Positions 26,377 through 35,812 of a stretch of DNA of 64,000 nt are shown here, in pieces; positions within the stretch are counted from its first letter, which is position 1, and every line of letters starts with the position of its first letter. The notes beneath the pieces are model-generated. The model did not search any database and was not told the origin of the DNA. It saw only the letters and a list, made by a program, of their open reading frames with translations. Made by a program: the position numbers and the translations under genes. The stretch covers positions 1-64,000 of the forward strand of contig JAFGDF010000355.1 of NCBI GenBank assembly GCA_016932235.1, written 5' to 3'. This DNA is from Deltaproteobacteria bacterium (GTDB taxonomy: Bacteria > Desulfobacterota > DSM-4660 > Desulfatiglandales > HGW-15).

Positions 26377-28158
26377 ATGTCACTAAAAATAGAACAGATA
26401 GCCGACGAGATAATCGAAACCGATTTTCTGGTACTTGGCGGCGGCCTTGTTGGCTGTATGGCTGCTTTAAGGGCGAGAAAGAAAAAGGATCTGGATGTTG
26501 CCATTGTTGAAAGAGGAACAATCAGATGGGGTGGCAATGCGATCGGCTTCGACGATTGGAATATTGAACACCCGGGTATAATAGAGCATCCCATACCAAA
26601 AGATTTTTCAGCGATGCAGGCGGAAAAAGGAGTATTTGGCGCCAAGCGATTTTTTAATCTTGTAAGCTCAAAACTGGCGGTAGCAGAGGCAAAAAACTAC
26701 GTCAAACCACTGGTCGTGCTGGAAGGACTGGGTGTTAATATTCGAGAGGATGACGGAACGGTCAAAGTAAAACAGACTCAAAAGATACCTGGCGGGCCTA
26801 ACTGGCATCGGTTGGTGCCTGATGAAAACGGGAAGATAGAAGGTGATAAGGTCTTTTATCGGGGAGCTGATGTAAAAGAGAAGCTGGCGATAGCCGTTGA
26901 AAGAAGTGGCGCCAGGATATTCAACCGCACCATAATGACAAGCGTGATAACAAAAGACGGAACAGCCGTCGGTGCCACCTGCCTTAACACGCGAACCGGA
27001 AAATTTATTGTTTTTAAAGCGAAGACAGTGCTGATATCAACCGGGGATTCACGGAGGTTATACACATATCCTTACGCCCCGTATCCCAATAATCTGTTTC
27101 TTAATACCCATTTTGCCGCCAACCACGGAGGCGGCATTGCCGCCGCATACCGGGTAGGGGCCAAACTTGCAAATATGGAATATCTTCAGGTTTATACCGT
27201 GGCATCAGGCGTGTGCACCACGAGCAGTTCAGGCGCCAGCATGTATTGGACAATGAAAAACTCGAAGGGAGAATGTCTTGAGGAGAAATATAAGGACCGG
27301 ATGCTCCACAAATTTGGAGGGCACTTTCCGGGGACGAACTTTCTGTACGCGCCAAACATGGATGCCCCGGAGATTGAGAGGGATGTGATCACTTATGATA
27401 CAAGCGAGGCCACTGAGGACGAAATTGCCTCATGCTATTTTACATGCGCAACGGAATATCCAAGGATGCTGAAACTCCACAAACTTGCCGGCGGCATCCG
27501 GAAAGGCCCTGTTGAAGTGAGATCTTTTATACCGGGTTTACTGAGCGGTATCGTTGGAATCCTGATGACCAGCGAAAAGGCAGAGACGTCCGTGAAAAAT
27601 CTTTTTGTTGCCGGTTCTTCGGCAAGTTCAACCGGTTCAAGCGGTTCTAAAGCGATGGTATGGGGTCTCATTGCTGGTGACCATATGAGGGCTGTTACAC
27701 CGGAGATTAAAAGCCCTGTCTTTGGGCAGGAGCAGCTAAAACATATTGAAGGTGAAAGGAAACGAGTGCTATCTCCTTTAGGAAGTACCGGTATCGTTGA
27801 TCCTTTAGAGTTGGAAGATTATGTAAGAAAAATTAATATGAATTATATCAACATACGCAAGACAGAATCCAAGCTGAGACGTGCGATTGAACTGTTCAAT
27901 ATGGCCCGGGAGAAAGCGGTCCCTCATCTTACGGCTGATAATCCGCACAATCTGGTTCACGCCCTTGAGGTTCAGGACATCATAGATATATCCGAAATTC
28001 ATGCCAGGGCCTCCCTTTTAAGGACCGAGAGCAGGATGGTGCCGGGGCACTATCGCCTGGATTATCCTAAGCAGGATGACGAAAAATGGGCGGGCAAGAT
28101 TATAACCGCCCGGAGTATTGATGGGAAAGCGCGATACGAAATCGAAGATATGATTTGA
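26377..28158 (+). CDS. FAD-dependent oxidoreductase of the fumarate reductase/AprA family
   Basis: A 593-residue flavoprotein. The N-terminal dinucleotide motif is FLVLGGGLVGCMAALRA (about 18-34) with Glu of IVERG closing the ribose site. FVAGSSASSTGSSGSKAMVWG is the second FAD-binding segment. The C-terminal helical domain has LLRTESRMVPGHYRLDYP, the TESRxxHxRxDYP pattern of succinate dehydrogenase, fumarate reductase and APS-reductase alpha subunits. At 593 residues it is shorter than AprA and lacks an SdhA-like covalent-FAD HTG motif. The next gene encodes a two-cluster ferredoxin, as in AprAB. I infer a two-subunit cytosolic reductase or dehydrogenase acting on an enoyl or ring substrate; sulfate metabolism is unlikely in this context. 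Confidence 0.85.
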   Translation: MSLKIEQIADEIIETDFLVLGGGLVGCMAALRARKKKDLDVAIVERGTIRWGGNAIGFDDWNIEHPGIIEHPIPKDFSAMQAEKGVFGAKRFFNLVSSKLAVAEAKNYVKPLVVLEGLGVNIREDDGTVKVKQTQKIPGGPNWHRLVPDENGKIEGDKVFYRGADVKEKLAIAVERSGARIFNRTIMTSVITKDGTAVGATCLNTRTGKFIVFKAKTVLISTGDSRRLYTYPYAPYPNNLFLNTHFAANHGGGIAAAYRVGAKLANMEYLQVYTVASGVCTTSSSGASMYWTMKNSKGECLEEKYKDRMLHKFGGHFPGTNFLYAPNMDAPEIERDVITYDTSEATEDEIASCYFTCATEYPRMLKLHKLAGGIRKGPVEVRSFIPGLLSGIVGILMTSEKAETSVKNLFVAGSSASSTGSSGSKAMVWGLIAGDHMRAVTPEIKSPVFGQEQLKHIEGERKRVLSPLGSTGIVDPLELEDYVRKINMNYINIRKTESKLRRAIELFNMAREKAVPHLTADNPHNLVHALEVQDIIDISEIHARASLLRTESRMVPGHYRLDYPKQDDEKWAGKIITARSIDGKARYEIEDMI

Positions 28159-28170
28159 TGGAGGATAGAT

Positions 28171-28446
28171 ATGATAAAGATAACATACGGCCCCAGCATT
28201 GACTATCGATACTGCACAAGCTGCGCCCGTTGTTACGAAGACTGCCCGATGGATGTATTCGGCTGGGATGAGAGTGTTAACAGACCCGTTGTATTGTATC
28301 CGGGGGAATGTGCGCTATGCTGCATATGCGAGATGAACTGTCCGGAAGTGGCAATTGATGTGCGATTTCCGTTACACACATTGCTTGAGTTTGGCATTGA
28401 TCCGGGGGAAGTGGAGAAACGAGCGGTTCCTAATTACAAAAAGTAA
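28171..28446 (+). CDS. 2x[4Fe-4S] ferredoxin, AprB-like partner of the flavoprotein
   Basis: A 91-residue ferredoxin. Two complete Cys-x2-Cys-x2-Cys-x3-Cys-Pro motifs are visible, CTSCARCYEDCP (16-27) and CALCCICEMNCP (48-59). They bind two [4Fe-4S] clusters. The acidic C-terminal tail resembles that of AprB, which wraps around AprA. GGAGG precedes the ATG, 12 bases after the flavoprotein stop. It most likely shuttles electrons between a low-potential donor or acceptor and the FAD of its neighbour. Confidence 0.92.
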   Translation: MIKITYGPSIDYRYCTSCARCYEDCPMDVFGWDESVNRPVVLYPGECALCCICEMNCPEVAIDVRFPLHTLLEFGIDPGEVEKRAVPNYKK

Positions 28447-28505
28447 AAAGTTCAATAATAGGAGTAAAATATCAGAAAAGGCGGAGATCCGCAGGAGGAA
28501 TTCAT

Positions 28506-29507
28506 TTGGTATCCGTGCGCGAAGACTGGTTGAGCTTGACAAAAGAAGATATAATCGATCCTGACATGATAATTTGCGATCCCCATCATCACCTTTGGTA
28601 TGGAAACGAGATCCAATATTCGGTTGGAGATTTTTTGAAAGACATCAAAGGCGGGCATCGAATAGAAAAAACGGTTTTTATTGAATCCCGTTTAATGTTG
28701 AGGAAGGACTCTTCTCCGGATATGCAACCGGTCGGAGAAACCGAATTTGTCCAACAGGTTGTTACGGATTTATCACTGAAAGATGATGGGCTGAATATTG
28801 CCGCCGGGATCGTCGGATTTGCCGATCTCACTCTGGGAAGAGCAGTGGAGCCGGTCCTTGATGCTCATATCTCGGCAGGAAAAGGAAGGTTTCGTGGTAT
28901 CCGCCACAGCTGCGCATGGGATCAGAATCCGCAATTTAATAAGTCTCGCTGGAACATACCTAGGGGGCTTCTTTTAGACCGGAAATTTCGTGACGGTTTC
29001 GCATTTCTCCGGAAATATGACATGACCTTCGACGCATGGATCTTTCATCCTCAATTGATGGAGCTGGCTGATCTGGCAAGGGAGTTTTCGGAAACGAAGA
29101 TTATTATAAATCATATCGGGGGTCCTCTGGGTACCGGCCCTTACGCCGGGATTCGTGATGAAGTTTCAGTTATATGGAAACGCGGTCTTGCCGAATTATG
29201 CAAATATCCAAATGTGTACATAAAATTGGGCGGGCTTGGTATGGAGATATGCGGTTTCGGCTGGCACGAAAGAGCGATTCCGCCTAATTCGATGGAACTG
29301 GCTGAAGTAATGGCACCTTATTATCTATGGTGTATCGATCAGTTTGGTCCGGATAGATGTATGTTTGAAAGCAATTTTCCCGTGGATAAACGGTCATACT
29401 CCTATACCATAATATGGAATGCCTTTAAGAGGATTGCCGGGGAGTTGTCATATCAGGATCGATGTGCCCTGTTCCATGATACTGCCGTGAAAGTATATAG
29501 TATTTAA
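28506..29507 (+). CDS. TIM-barrel amidohydrolase 2 family protein (PDC hydrolase/ACMSD-like)
   Basis: A 333-residue amidohydrolase. A TTG at 28506 lies seven bases after GCAGGAGG and is the best start; no ATG is near. The metal motif is DPHHHLW (25-31), followed by FIESR, FRGIRHS, NHIGGPLG and FESNFPVDK. These match the amidohydrolase 2 group that includes 2-pyrone-4,6-dicarboxylate hydrolase and ACMSD-type decarboxylases. The reaction could be lactone hydrolysis or decarboxylation of a ring-derived acid. It follows the ferredoxin by 59 bases and precedes a crotonase by 36 bases in the same transcript. Confidence 0.87.
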   Translation: MVSVREDWLSLTKEDIIDPDMIICDPHHHLWYGNEIQYSVGDFLKDIKGGHRIEKTVFIESRLMLRKDSSPDMQPVGETEFVQQVVTDLSLKDDGLNIAAGIVGFADLTLGRAVEPVLDAHISAGKGRFRGIRHSCAWDQNPQFNKSRWNIPRGLLLDRKFRDGFAFLRKYDMTFDAWIFHPQLMELADLAREFSETKIIINHIGGPLGTGPYAGIRDEVSVIWKRGLAELCKYPNVYIKLGGLGMEICGFGWHERAIPPNSMELAEVMAPYYLWCIDQFGPDRCMFESNFPVDKRSYSYTIIWNAFKRIAGELSYQDRCALFHDTAVKVYSI

Positions 29508-29543
29508 TTAGTTCACTTAAATAATAAAAGGAGGATTTTACGA

Positions 29544-30374
29544 ATGAAATTTGAAAACATAAAATGGGAACGAGAGGGGAAAATCGGGGTTATCACGCTG
29601 AATAGACCCAGGTCATTGAATGCTCTGTCTGTAGAGTTATTCGAAGAACTCGAAACGGTTCTTGCCGAAATAGACGAAAGTGATGCGATCGGTGCATATA
29701 TAATAACCGGTGCTCCAAGGCCGGACGGGAGACCATGCTTTTGCGCCGGTGCCGACCTGAAACAGGTAACGGTCGAAGAGAGGTCGCCCGAACAGGTTGT
29801 ATTTGATACGCTGTATGCCATGACTACAGGAAAAAGCGCCACAGGATTAGCCGGATCAAAGATTGCATTAGAAGATCTGGGAAAATCAACAAAGGTATCT
29901 ATTGCTGCTATTGACGGGGTATGCACGGCAGGTGGCTTGGAATTAGCCCTGGGGTGCGATATTATTCTGGCGTCTGAAACCGCGCAGATAAGCGATTTAC
30001 ACGTAAGGAACCTGGGACTGATCGGAGGTGCGGCCTCGACGTCAAGATTAGCGTGGAGAGTTGGTGCTTCGAAGGCTATCGAGTTATGCTGCACATGCGA
30101 TGTTATCGATGGAAAGGAAGCACACAGGATAGGACTTGCAAATCAGGTCTATGCACCCGATAAGCTGATCGAGGAAGCAAAAAACATGGCGAATAAGATC
30201 GCGTCCATGCGTCCATCTGCCGTTGCAATGGCAAAGGCAACTTGTTATGCTATAAAGGATATGGATTATAATATGTCAACCCGTTTTACCGATGCATGCT
30301 CCATGGCCATTCACTTTGGCGAACAGGAATGGAGAGAACAAATGCAAGATCCCAATGCGAAGAAATGGAAATAG
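29544..30374 (+). CDS. Crotonase-fold protein, His in place of the second catalytic Glu
   Basis: A 276-residue enoyl-CoA hydratase/isomerase family protein. The oxyanion-hole segment PCFCAGADLKQV (64-75) is good. Glu133 in AGGLELAL matches crotonase Glu144; the second position, 20 residues later, is His153 in SDLHVRNLGLIGG. An insertion of about 15 residues (TTGKSATGLAGSKIALEDLGK) precedes the first motif, compared with the canonical hydratase in this window. AGGAGG precedes the ATG. It sits between an amidohydrolase and a family III CoA-transferase gene, so it probably works on a CoA ester within the same pathway. Confidence 0.88.
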   Translation: MKFENIKWEREGKIGVITLNRPRSLNALSVELFEELETVLAEIDESDAIGAYIITGAPRPDGRPCFCAGADLKQVTVEERSPEQVVFDTLYAMTTGKSATGLAGSKIALEDLGKSTKVSIAAIDGVCTAGGLELALGCDIILASETAQISDLHVRNLGLIGGAASTSRLAWRVGASKAIELCCTCDVIDGKEAHRIGLANQVYAPDKLIEEAKNMANKIASMRPSAVAMAKATCYAIKDMDYNMSTRFTDACSMAIHFGEQEWREQMQDPNAKKWK

Positions 30375-30434
30375 CCTTAACCTATTTTCAAGAACATTAT
30401 TATAAACATGCAAATTTTAATCAAGGAGGATAAG

Positions 30435-31625
30435 ATGGCAGGTCCATTAGACGGGGTGAAGGTCCTGGATTTTACCCAGGTATACTCTGGGTCTTTCTGT
30501 ACATTATTATTGAGGGATCTGGGGGCCGAGGTTATCAAGATTGAAAGAACCCAAGGCGGAGACACGGTAAGGAACGACGCCCCGCATACGGAAGGATGGG
30601 AGAGCGGCACCTTTATTATTTTAAACCGTGGCAAGAAAGGGATTACACTCAATCTTCAGAGTGAAAAAGGCCGTGAGATTGTTAAAAGGATGGTTAAGGA
30701 TGTCGATATAGTCGTGGAAAATTTTTCATACGGGACCATGGACAAACTCGGCCTCGGTTACGATGAGCTGAGCAAGCTGAATCCCCAGCTTGTTTATGCC
30801 TCGATAACCGGTTACGGACACACGGGCCCCAGGAGAGATGAGCCGGGTTATGATCCGGTTATCCAGGCAACCGCGGGAATGATCAGTATAAACGGTTTTC
30901 CCGATCGCCCTGTCAAGTGTTCGGTAGCTATCGCGGATTTCTCATCAGGGATCTTTACAGCCCTCGCGATTGTCGCCGCCTATGTCCACAGTACGAAAAC
31001 AGGTGAAGGCCAGCAGATAGATATATCATTGCAGGATTGTCTGTGGCTCCTTAACTCGATAGAGTTCTCACCCCCCTATTTTTTAAAAGGCATAACCCCT
31101 CCCAGGGTGGGAAATGGCCACCCCATGATGACGCCGGGCAACCTGTACCCTGCCAGCGATGGTTATGTGACGATCGCTACCGGGAACCTCGGTCAGGTTC
31201 AAAGGCTCTTCAGGATGATAGGCGGAGACGAGCTTGTGAATTCACCCATGTGTTCCCAGCAGAGCGAACGAATCAAGTATAAGGAACAGATTGACGCGCT
31301 GGTCGGAGAGTGGACGGGAAAAATGACCAGGCAGGAAATTGCGAGCAAGCTCAAGTCAATTGATATCGCATGCGGGGTAGTGGCGCAATTTAATGAGGTA
31401 TGCGAAGACCCTCATCTTAAGAGCAGAGGGATGATAACGGAAGTTGAGCAGACTATCTCAGGTAAAGTCAGGGTCCCCGGATCATTGTTTAAGCTTTCAA
31501 AGACACCGGGCAACATAAATTTTCCTGCGCCATTTCATGGCGAGCATAACCACGATGTTTACACGGGTATGCTGGGATATACTGACCAGGAAATAGATGA
31601 ACTTGTAAATGAGGGGATAATTTAA
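30435..31625 (+). CDS. Family III (CaiB/BaiF) CoA-transferase
   Basis: A 396-residue CoA-transferase. The ATG at 30435 is preceded by CAAGGAGGAT; an earlier in-frame ATG at 30408 lies before that ribosome-binding site and is rejected. LDGVKVLDFTQVYSGSF, LNLQSEKGRE, ASITGYGHTGP and the catalytic Asp in VAIADFSSGIFTAL near residue 171 are all present. This copy is more canonical than the tandem pair at 11082-13520. It stands directly before the second TRAP transporter, so it may activate the acid imported by that system, using a pathway acyl-CoA as donor. Confidence 0.92.
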   Translation: MAGPLDGVKVLDFTQVYSGSFCTLLLRDLGAEVIKIERTQGGDTVRNDAPHTEGWESGTFIILNRGKKGITLNLQSEKGREIVKRMVKDVDIVVENFSYGTMDKLGLGYDELSKLNPQLVYASITGYGHTGPRRDEPGYDPVIQATAGMISINGFPDRPVKCSVAIADFSSGIFTALAIVAAYVHSTKTGEGQQIDISLQDCLWLLNSIEFSPPYFLKGITPPRVGNGHPMMTPGNLYPASDGYVTIATGNLGQVQRLFRMIGGDELVNSPMCSQQSERIKYKEQIDALVGEWTGKMTRQEIASKLKSIDIACGVVAQFNEVCEDPHLKSRGMITEVEQTISGKVRVPGSLFKLSKTPGNINFPAPFHGEHNHDVYTGMLGYTDQEIDELVNEGII

Positions 31626-31740
31626 GTTTTAAACCATGGCTATTATTGAAACAAGGCGCATAATTAACGTTGTTTAGACTGATGCAGCACCACTGACTTG
31701 ACGCATTAAACATATTAACCTTTAACATGGGAGGTATGCT

Positions 31741-32760
31741 ATGAAAAGATCTACGCTTATAGTTTTAGTTATTTGTTCGGTTTTTCTGTTTTCCTCTCTT
31801 CTTTTAACTCCGGTTTTTGCCGCTGATACATATAATTGGAAGATGACGTCATTTGATAATGCCGGAGGATTCATTAATACTCTTCCCAAGAAATTCATAG
31901 AGGTATTGAATGAACGCACCAATGGCGCTGTTAAAATAACACTGTTTGAAAATACGCTCGGTAAGCCCCAGGACCACTGGGAGATGCTGGAAAAAGGGGC
32001 AACTCATCTGGCGTATCTGTCGGAAGGTCATAATCTCGGTCGCGTTCCCGTAGGAACCCTGCTCAATCTCCCATTTGAGATTTCGGAGATGAGCCTTATC
32101 TATGATCTTTGCAGTGAATGGCTGGAGGCCGGTTGCTTCAGGGAATTGACCGATTATTTCCAGGTATTGTTCATAAGACCCACAAATCCGATACACCTCT
32201 TCCTGCGTGATAAGAAGGTCACGAAGATAGATGACTTTAAGGGAATGAAAATAAGGGCCCTGGGGGGCATGATGGGAAAGACCTTGAACGCCTTGGGTGC
32301 CGCCTCGGTGAGCATGCACGGCTCTGAAATATACATGGGCCTGTCCACAGGTGTCATTGATGGTTTTCTTACCGGGCCTGATTTCGTTTATAACTTTAAG
32401 ATCCATGAGGTCGCGAAATACGGGCTTAAATTGTCGTTCAACGTAGGGTTCTGGGGCGCCTTTATGAACAAGAAGGTATGGGAAAGCCTTCCAAAAGATC
32501 TGCAGGACACCATCAAGGCGGTAAGCCATGATGTATGGAAGGAAGACAGGGAAAAAACGGAATCGATTATAAAGGAGTCATGGGAGAACCTTGCGAAAAC
32601 CAAGATGGAAGTATACACTCTTCCCCCGGAGGAACGGGAGCGCTGGAAGAAAGCGACCTCCGGTATTTCTAACGAATATCTGGATGAGTGGGCCGCGAAG
32701 GGTTACCCTGTCAAAGAGGCCTACAAGATGATGCAGGAGAAGGCGAAACTGGAGAAGTAG
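31741..32760 (+). CDS. TRAP transporter substrate-binding protein (DctP family)
   Basis: A 339-residue periplasmic binding protein with a Sec signal (MKRS, hydrophobic stretch, VFA/A cleavage near residue 29). DctP features include FEVLNERTNGAVKITLFENTL-like start, DFKGMKIRALGGMMGKTL (with the ligand-binding Arg) and the GVIDGFLTGPD segment. It differs clearly from the DctP of the first TRAP system, so the two bind different ligands. GGGAGG stands before the ATG. It is followed by separate DctQ and DctM genes. A carboxylate related to the flanking CoA pathway is the likely cargo. Confidence 0.93.
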   Translation: MKRSTLIVLVICSVFLFSSLLLTPVFAADTYNWKMTSFDNAGGFINTLPKKFIEVLNERTNGAVKITLFENTLGKPQDHWEMLEKGATHLAYLSEGHNLGRVPVGTLLNLPFEISEMSLIYDLCSEWLEAGCFRELTDYFQVLFIRPTNPIHLFLRDKKVTKIDDFKGMKIRALGGMMGKTLNALGAASVSMHGSEIYMGLSTGVIDGFLTGPDFVYNFKIHEVAKYGLKLSFNVGFWGAFMNKKVWESLPKDLQDTIKAVSHDVWKEDREKTESIIKESWENLAKTKMEVYTLPPEERERWKKATSGISNEYLDEWAAKGYPVKEAYKMMQEKAKLEK

Positions 32761-32782
32761 TTATTAAGGGAGGTATCCGGCA

Positions 32783-33295
32783 GTGAACCCCAAATCAATG
32801 GCCATGACCGCGGAAAAGCTGATAAACAAGGCAAGCCATATGTTTTGCTGGGTGAGTGTTATAGTCCTTATATTTATGACGCTGTTTATCACTGTAGACA
32901 TAATCGGGCGCTACGTGTTTTCAAGGCCGATTACCGGATCCATAGATTTTGTCGTGCTTATGATGGTTATTATCGTATTTCCTTGTCTCGCGCACGTTAC
33001 CACACTGAACCGTCATGTCCGGACCGACATAATATTTAACGATCTTTCTAAAAGAGGAAAAGGGGCGATTGATATCATAAATTCAGGTTGCAGCGTATTC
33101 ATCATCGGGATCATTACATGGCAGCTGGGCGCCCGGGTTGTCTATATTATTCAAAATCCCCCGGGTGTGACAACGGAATATTTTCAGATACCTCATTACC
33201 CTTTTATTGCCATCGCGGCAGTGGGATGCGGGCTGATGACCCTTGAGCTTATAATCTGGTTTATTCGTTCGATTCGACAGACTCTTAATGGTTAA
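32783..33295 (+). CDS. TRAP transporter small permease subunit (DctQ family)
   Basis: A 170-residue protein with four hydrophobic helices. The DctQ pattern FITVDIIGRYVFSRPITGSID is seen at about 35-55, and a HVTTLNRHVRTDII loop follows the second helix. The start is a GTG at 32783, nine bases after GGGAGG. It lies 22 bases after the binding-protein gene and 63 bases before DctM. It should pair with that permease in the cytoplasmic membrane. Confidence 0.92.
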   Translation: MNPKSMAMTAEKLINKASHMFCWVSVIVLIFMTLFITVDIIGRYVFSRPITGSIDFVVLMMVIIVFPCLAHVTTLNRHVRTDIIFNDLSKRGKGAIDIINSGCSVFIIGIITWQLGARVVYIIQNPPGVTTEYFQIPHYPFIAIAAVGCGLMTLELIIWFIRSIRQTLNG

Positions 33296-33358
33296 AATGA
33301 TAATGCTGTTTTATAAGCATGATGGTTTTAGGCGCCTTGGAATAGGGAGAAGATAATA

Positions 33359-34663
33359 ATGAGTCCGGAATCGATAGGGCTGATAGGCTTTGTAATAATG
33401 TTTGTATTTCTGTTCATGGGAATGCCTATCGGATTCTGTATGGCGTTTATAGGTTTCATGGGTGAAATATTTCTCTTCGGTTTTCATGGCGCGGTGATCC
33501 AGTTGGGAATGGTCCCATACGCTACGGTTGCTTCATTTGTATTATGCGTCCTGCCGCTCTTCATGCTTATGGGAGATCTGACATGGGCCTCCGGATTAAC
33601 AACAGGGTTGTATAATTTTGTTTACAAAGTCCTGGGCAGGCTGCCGGGCGGACTGGCCATGAGCACCATCGGCGCCTGCGGTATATTTGCGGCTTGCACG
33701 GGCTCCAGCCTGGCCAGCGCCGCCACCATGACCAAGATCGCCCTTCCCGAGATGCGCAGATACAATTACGATCCAGCGCTTGCAACAGGTTCAATAGCCG
33801 CTGGAGGAACCCTTGGGATTCTCATACCACCCAGCAGTCCCATGATAGTGTATTCCGTACTCACTGGCGCCTCCATCGGCAAGCTTTTCATAGCAGGTAT
33901 AATACCAGGGATGCTCCTGGTCGGATTGTTCATGCTTACAATTTATATATTGACAAGGATCAAACCCTCCATAGGGCCTCCCGGAGAAAGATCAGGCTTT
34001 CACGAGATTATAACTGAAGGTAAGGGCCTCTGGCCCGCGCTGGTACTGATTGTGGTCGTATTTGCGGGTCTTTGGGGAGGGGTTTTTTCCGCGTCCGAGG
34101 CCGGGGCTGTCGGAGCTTTCATATCCATGCTGATCATGATCGGAAGGAAGGGCTTTCACATAAAGGAAATCGTTTTAGCCGTAAGGGAAACCGTCATTAA
34201 CACGGCCATGATTTTTATGATTATTATAGGCGCCCTGATTTTCGGGGATTACATGACCGCGAGCAACCTCCCGGCGCTCCTGATAAGGGTGATAAATGAC
34301 TTTTCCCTTTCTCCGATCATGGTCGTCTTTATCCTTATGGTGATATATGTCATCCTTGGCGCGCTTATGGACGAGCTTGCCATCATGCTCATAACCGTTC
34401 CGGTTATACTCCCGTCCCTTGTGAACCTGCATATCGATATGGTATGGTTCGGGATACTCTTTGTGATAAACCAGCAGATGGGCATGATTCTGCCCCCGGT
34501 CGGCATGATTGTATTCATACTTGCCGGAATGATCCCCGATATACCCATGTACACCATTTACAAAGGTATCCTACCATTTGCCATCGCCATGTTTATATGC
34601 ATTATTCTTATCATGATATTTCCTGAGATCGCCACTTTTCTTCCCAATTCAATGATTAATTGA
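33359..34663 (+). CDS. TRAP transporter large permease subunit (DctM family)
   Basis: A 434-residue permease with about twelve hydrophobic helices. Conserved DctM elements include FLFMGMPIGFCMAF near the start, the GSSLASAATMTKIALPEM and GTLGILIPPSSPMIVYSVLTG segments that form the ion and substrate site, and LPPVGMIVFILAG near the end. It completes the second TRAP system with the DctP and DctQ genes directly upstream. The downstream alcohol dehydrogenase gene follows after 36 bases and is probably in the same transcript. Confidence 0.94.
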   Translation: MSPESIGLIGFVIMFVFLFMGMPIGFCMAFIGFMGEIFLFGFHGAVIQLGMVPYATVASFVLCVLPLFMLMGDLTWASGLTTGLYNFVYKVLGRLPGGLAMSTIGACGIFAACTGSSLASAATMTKIALPEMRRYNYDPALATGSIAAGGTLGILIPPSSPMIVYSVLTGASIGKLFIAGIIPGMLLVGLFMLTIYILTRIKPSIGPPGERSGFHEIITEGKGLWPALVLIVVVFAGLWGGVFSASEAGAVGAFISMLIMIGRKGFHIKEIVLAVRETVINTAMIFMIIIGALIFGDYMTASNLPALLIRVINDFSLSPIMVVFILMVIYVILGALMDELAIMLITVPVILPSLVNLHIDMVWFGILFVINQQMGMILPPVGMIVFILAGMIPDIPMYTIYKGILPFAIAMFICIILIMIFPEIATFLPNSMIN

Positions 34664-34699
34664 TATCGTAAAAATACAAAAAGAAAGGAATTTTATAAA

Positions 34700-35812
34700 A
34701 TGGTCGAGATACCTAAAACAAGCCGGGCCGCGGTTATTAAAGAATACGGCAAACCTTACGAGATTGTGGAACTTCCTGTGCCCGAGGTTGAGCCGGGAGC
34801 AGTTCTGGTCAAGGTCGAGATGGCCGGAGTCTGCGGTACCGATGTGCATCAGTGGAAAGGGGAGATAGGGGTAAAACCCACTTTGCCATTAGTCCCTGGT
34901 CATGAATCTGTGGGCAGAATAATTAAGATTGGAGAAGGCAGGACTAAAGATTGTTCGGGTGCGTCTATTGCTGTGGGGGATAGAATCATGTGGCCCCATG
35001 TATCCTGCGGTGAGTGCCTTCCGTGCGTGATACATCTGCAGCCGAATTTGTGTGACAACAGATTTCCTTATGGTTTCAGTTCCGCTAAAGATTATCCCTA
35101 TCTTACCGGCGGGTTTGCTGAATATGAGTACGTAATCCCAAAAGCACAGATAATCAAAATTCCGGACGAGCTTACTAACGAAGAAGTCATAGGTGTGTGC
35201 TGCGCATTTAGAACGGCAGTTTCCGCCTTTGAGAGGCTTGGTACGCTTGGAATCCAGAGTAATGTTGTTATTCAGGGTTCAGGACCTGTTGGTCTTTATT
35301 CCACACTCTTATCTGTTGAAGGCGGTGCGGGACAGACCATTGTGATTGGAGCTCCTGCCCTAAGGCTGGATCTGGCGAAAAAATGGGGAGCGGACCATGT
35401 CATTAATGTTGAGGAAATCCCCGATGCTTCTGAGCGTAAAAATATGGTTCTGGGTCTCACTAACGGTAGAGGTCCTGACGTGGTGGTGGAAGCTTCGGGC
35501 ATCGTGCCAGCATTCAGAGAGGGGATGGATATGGTCCGAAAGGGTGGAAAATACCTCGTCATAGGACAGTCCTCTCCGGAAGCTGAACTATCCATTATTC
35601 CGGGTCTGATAATGCTTAAGCATCTTGAGATAATTGGTAATGGATCAGCTCTGATGACCCATTATTACAAGGCACTGCAATTTATTAAAAACAAGAGAAG
35701 TAAATATCCGTTTGCAGATATCGTTACGGGCAAGTACAGTCTGGATCAGATTAACGAGGCCCGTATATCAATGGCAGCCGGAAAAGAAATAAAACCGGTG
35801 ATACTGCCATAA
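34700..35812 (+). CDS. Zinc-dependent medium-chain alcohol dehydrogenase
   Basis: A 370-residue MDR enzyme. The catalytic zinc ligands are Cys in GVCGTDVHQW (about residue 44) and His-Glu in PGHESVGRI. Four cysteines of the structural zinc site are in SCGECLPC and NLC. The nucleotide-binding fold has GSGPVGLYS, and TIVIGAPALRLDLAKKWGADHVINV. It should oxidise a secondary alcohol or reduce a ketone with NAD(P). AAAGGAATTTTATAAA precedes the ATG. It lies between the second TRAP system and a UroD-like gene, so its substrate may be a cyclic alcohol of the same pathway; this is inferred. Confidence 0.9.
   Translation: MVEIPKTSRAAVIKEYGKPYEIVELPVPEVEPGAVLVKVEMAGVCGTDVHQWKGEIGVKPTLPLVPGHESVGRIIKIGEGRTKDCSGASIAVGDRIMWPHVSCGECLPCVIHLQPNLCDNRFPYGFSSAKDYPYLTGGFAEYEYVIPKAQIIKIPDELTNEEVIGVCCAFRTAVSAFERLGTLGIQSNVVIQGSGPVGLYSTLLSVEGGAGQTIVIGAPALRLDLAKKWGADHVINVEEIPDASERKNMVLGLTNGRGPDVVVEASGIVPAFREGMDMVRKGGKYLVIGQSSPEAELSIIPGLIMLKHLEIIGNGSALMTHYYKALQFIKNKRSKYPFADIVTGKYSLDQINEARISMAAGKEIKPVILP

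Noticed and set aside
26377..28446. Genuine APS reductase AprAB
   Set aside because: The flavoprotein is shorter than AprA, its end region looks more like succinate/fumarate enzymes, and there are no sulfate-reduction neighbours.
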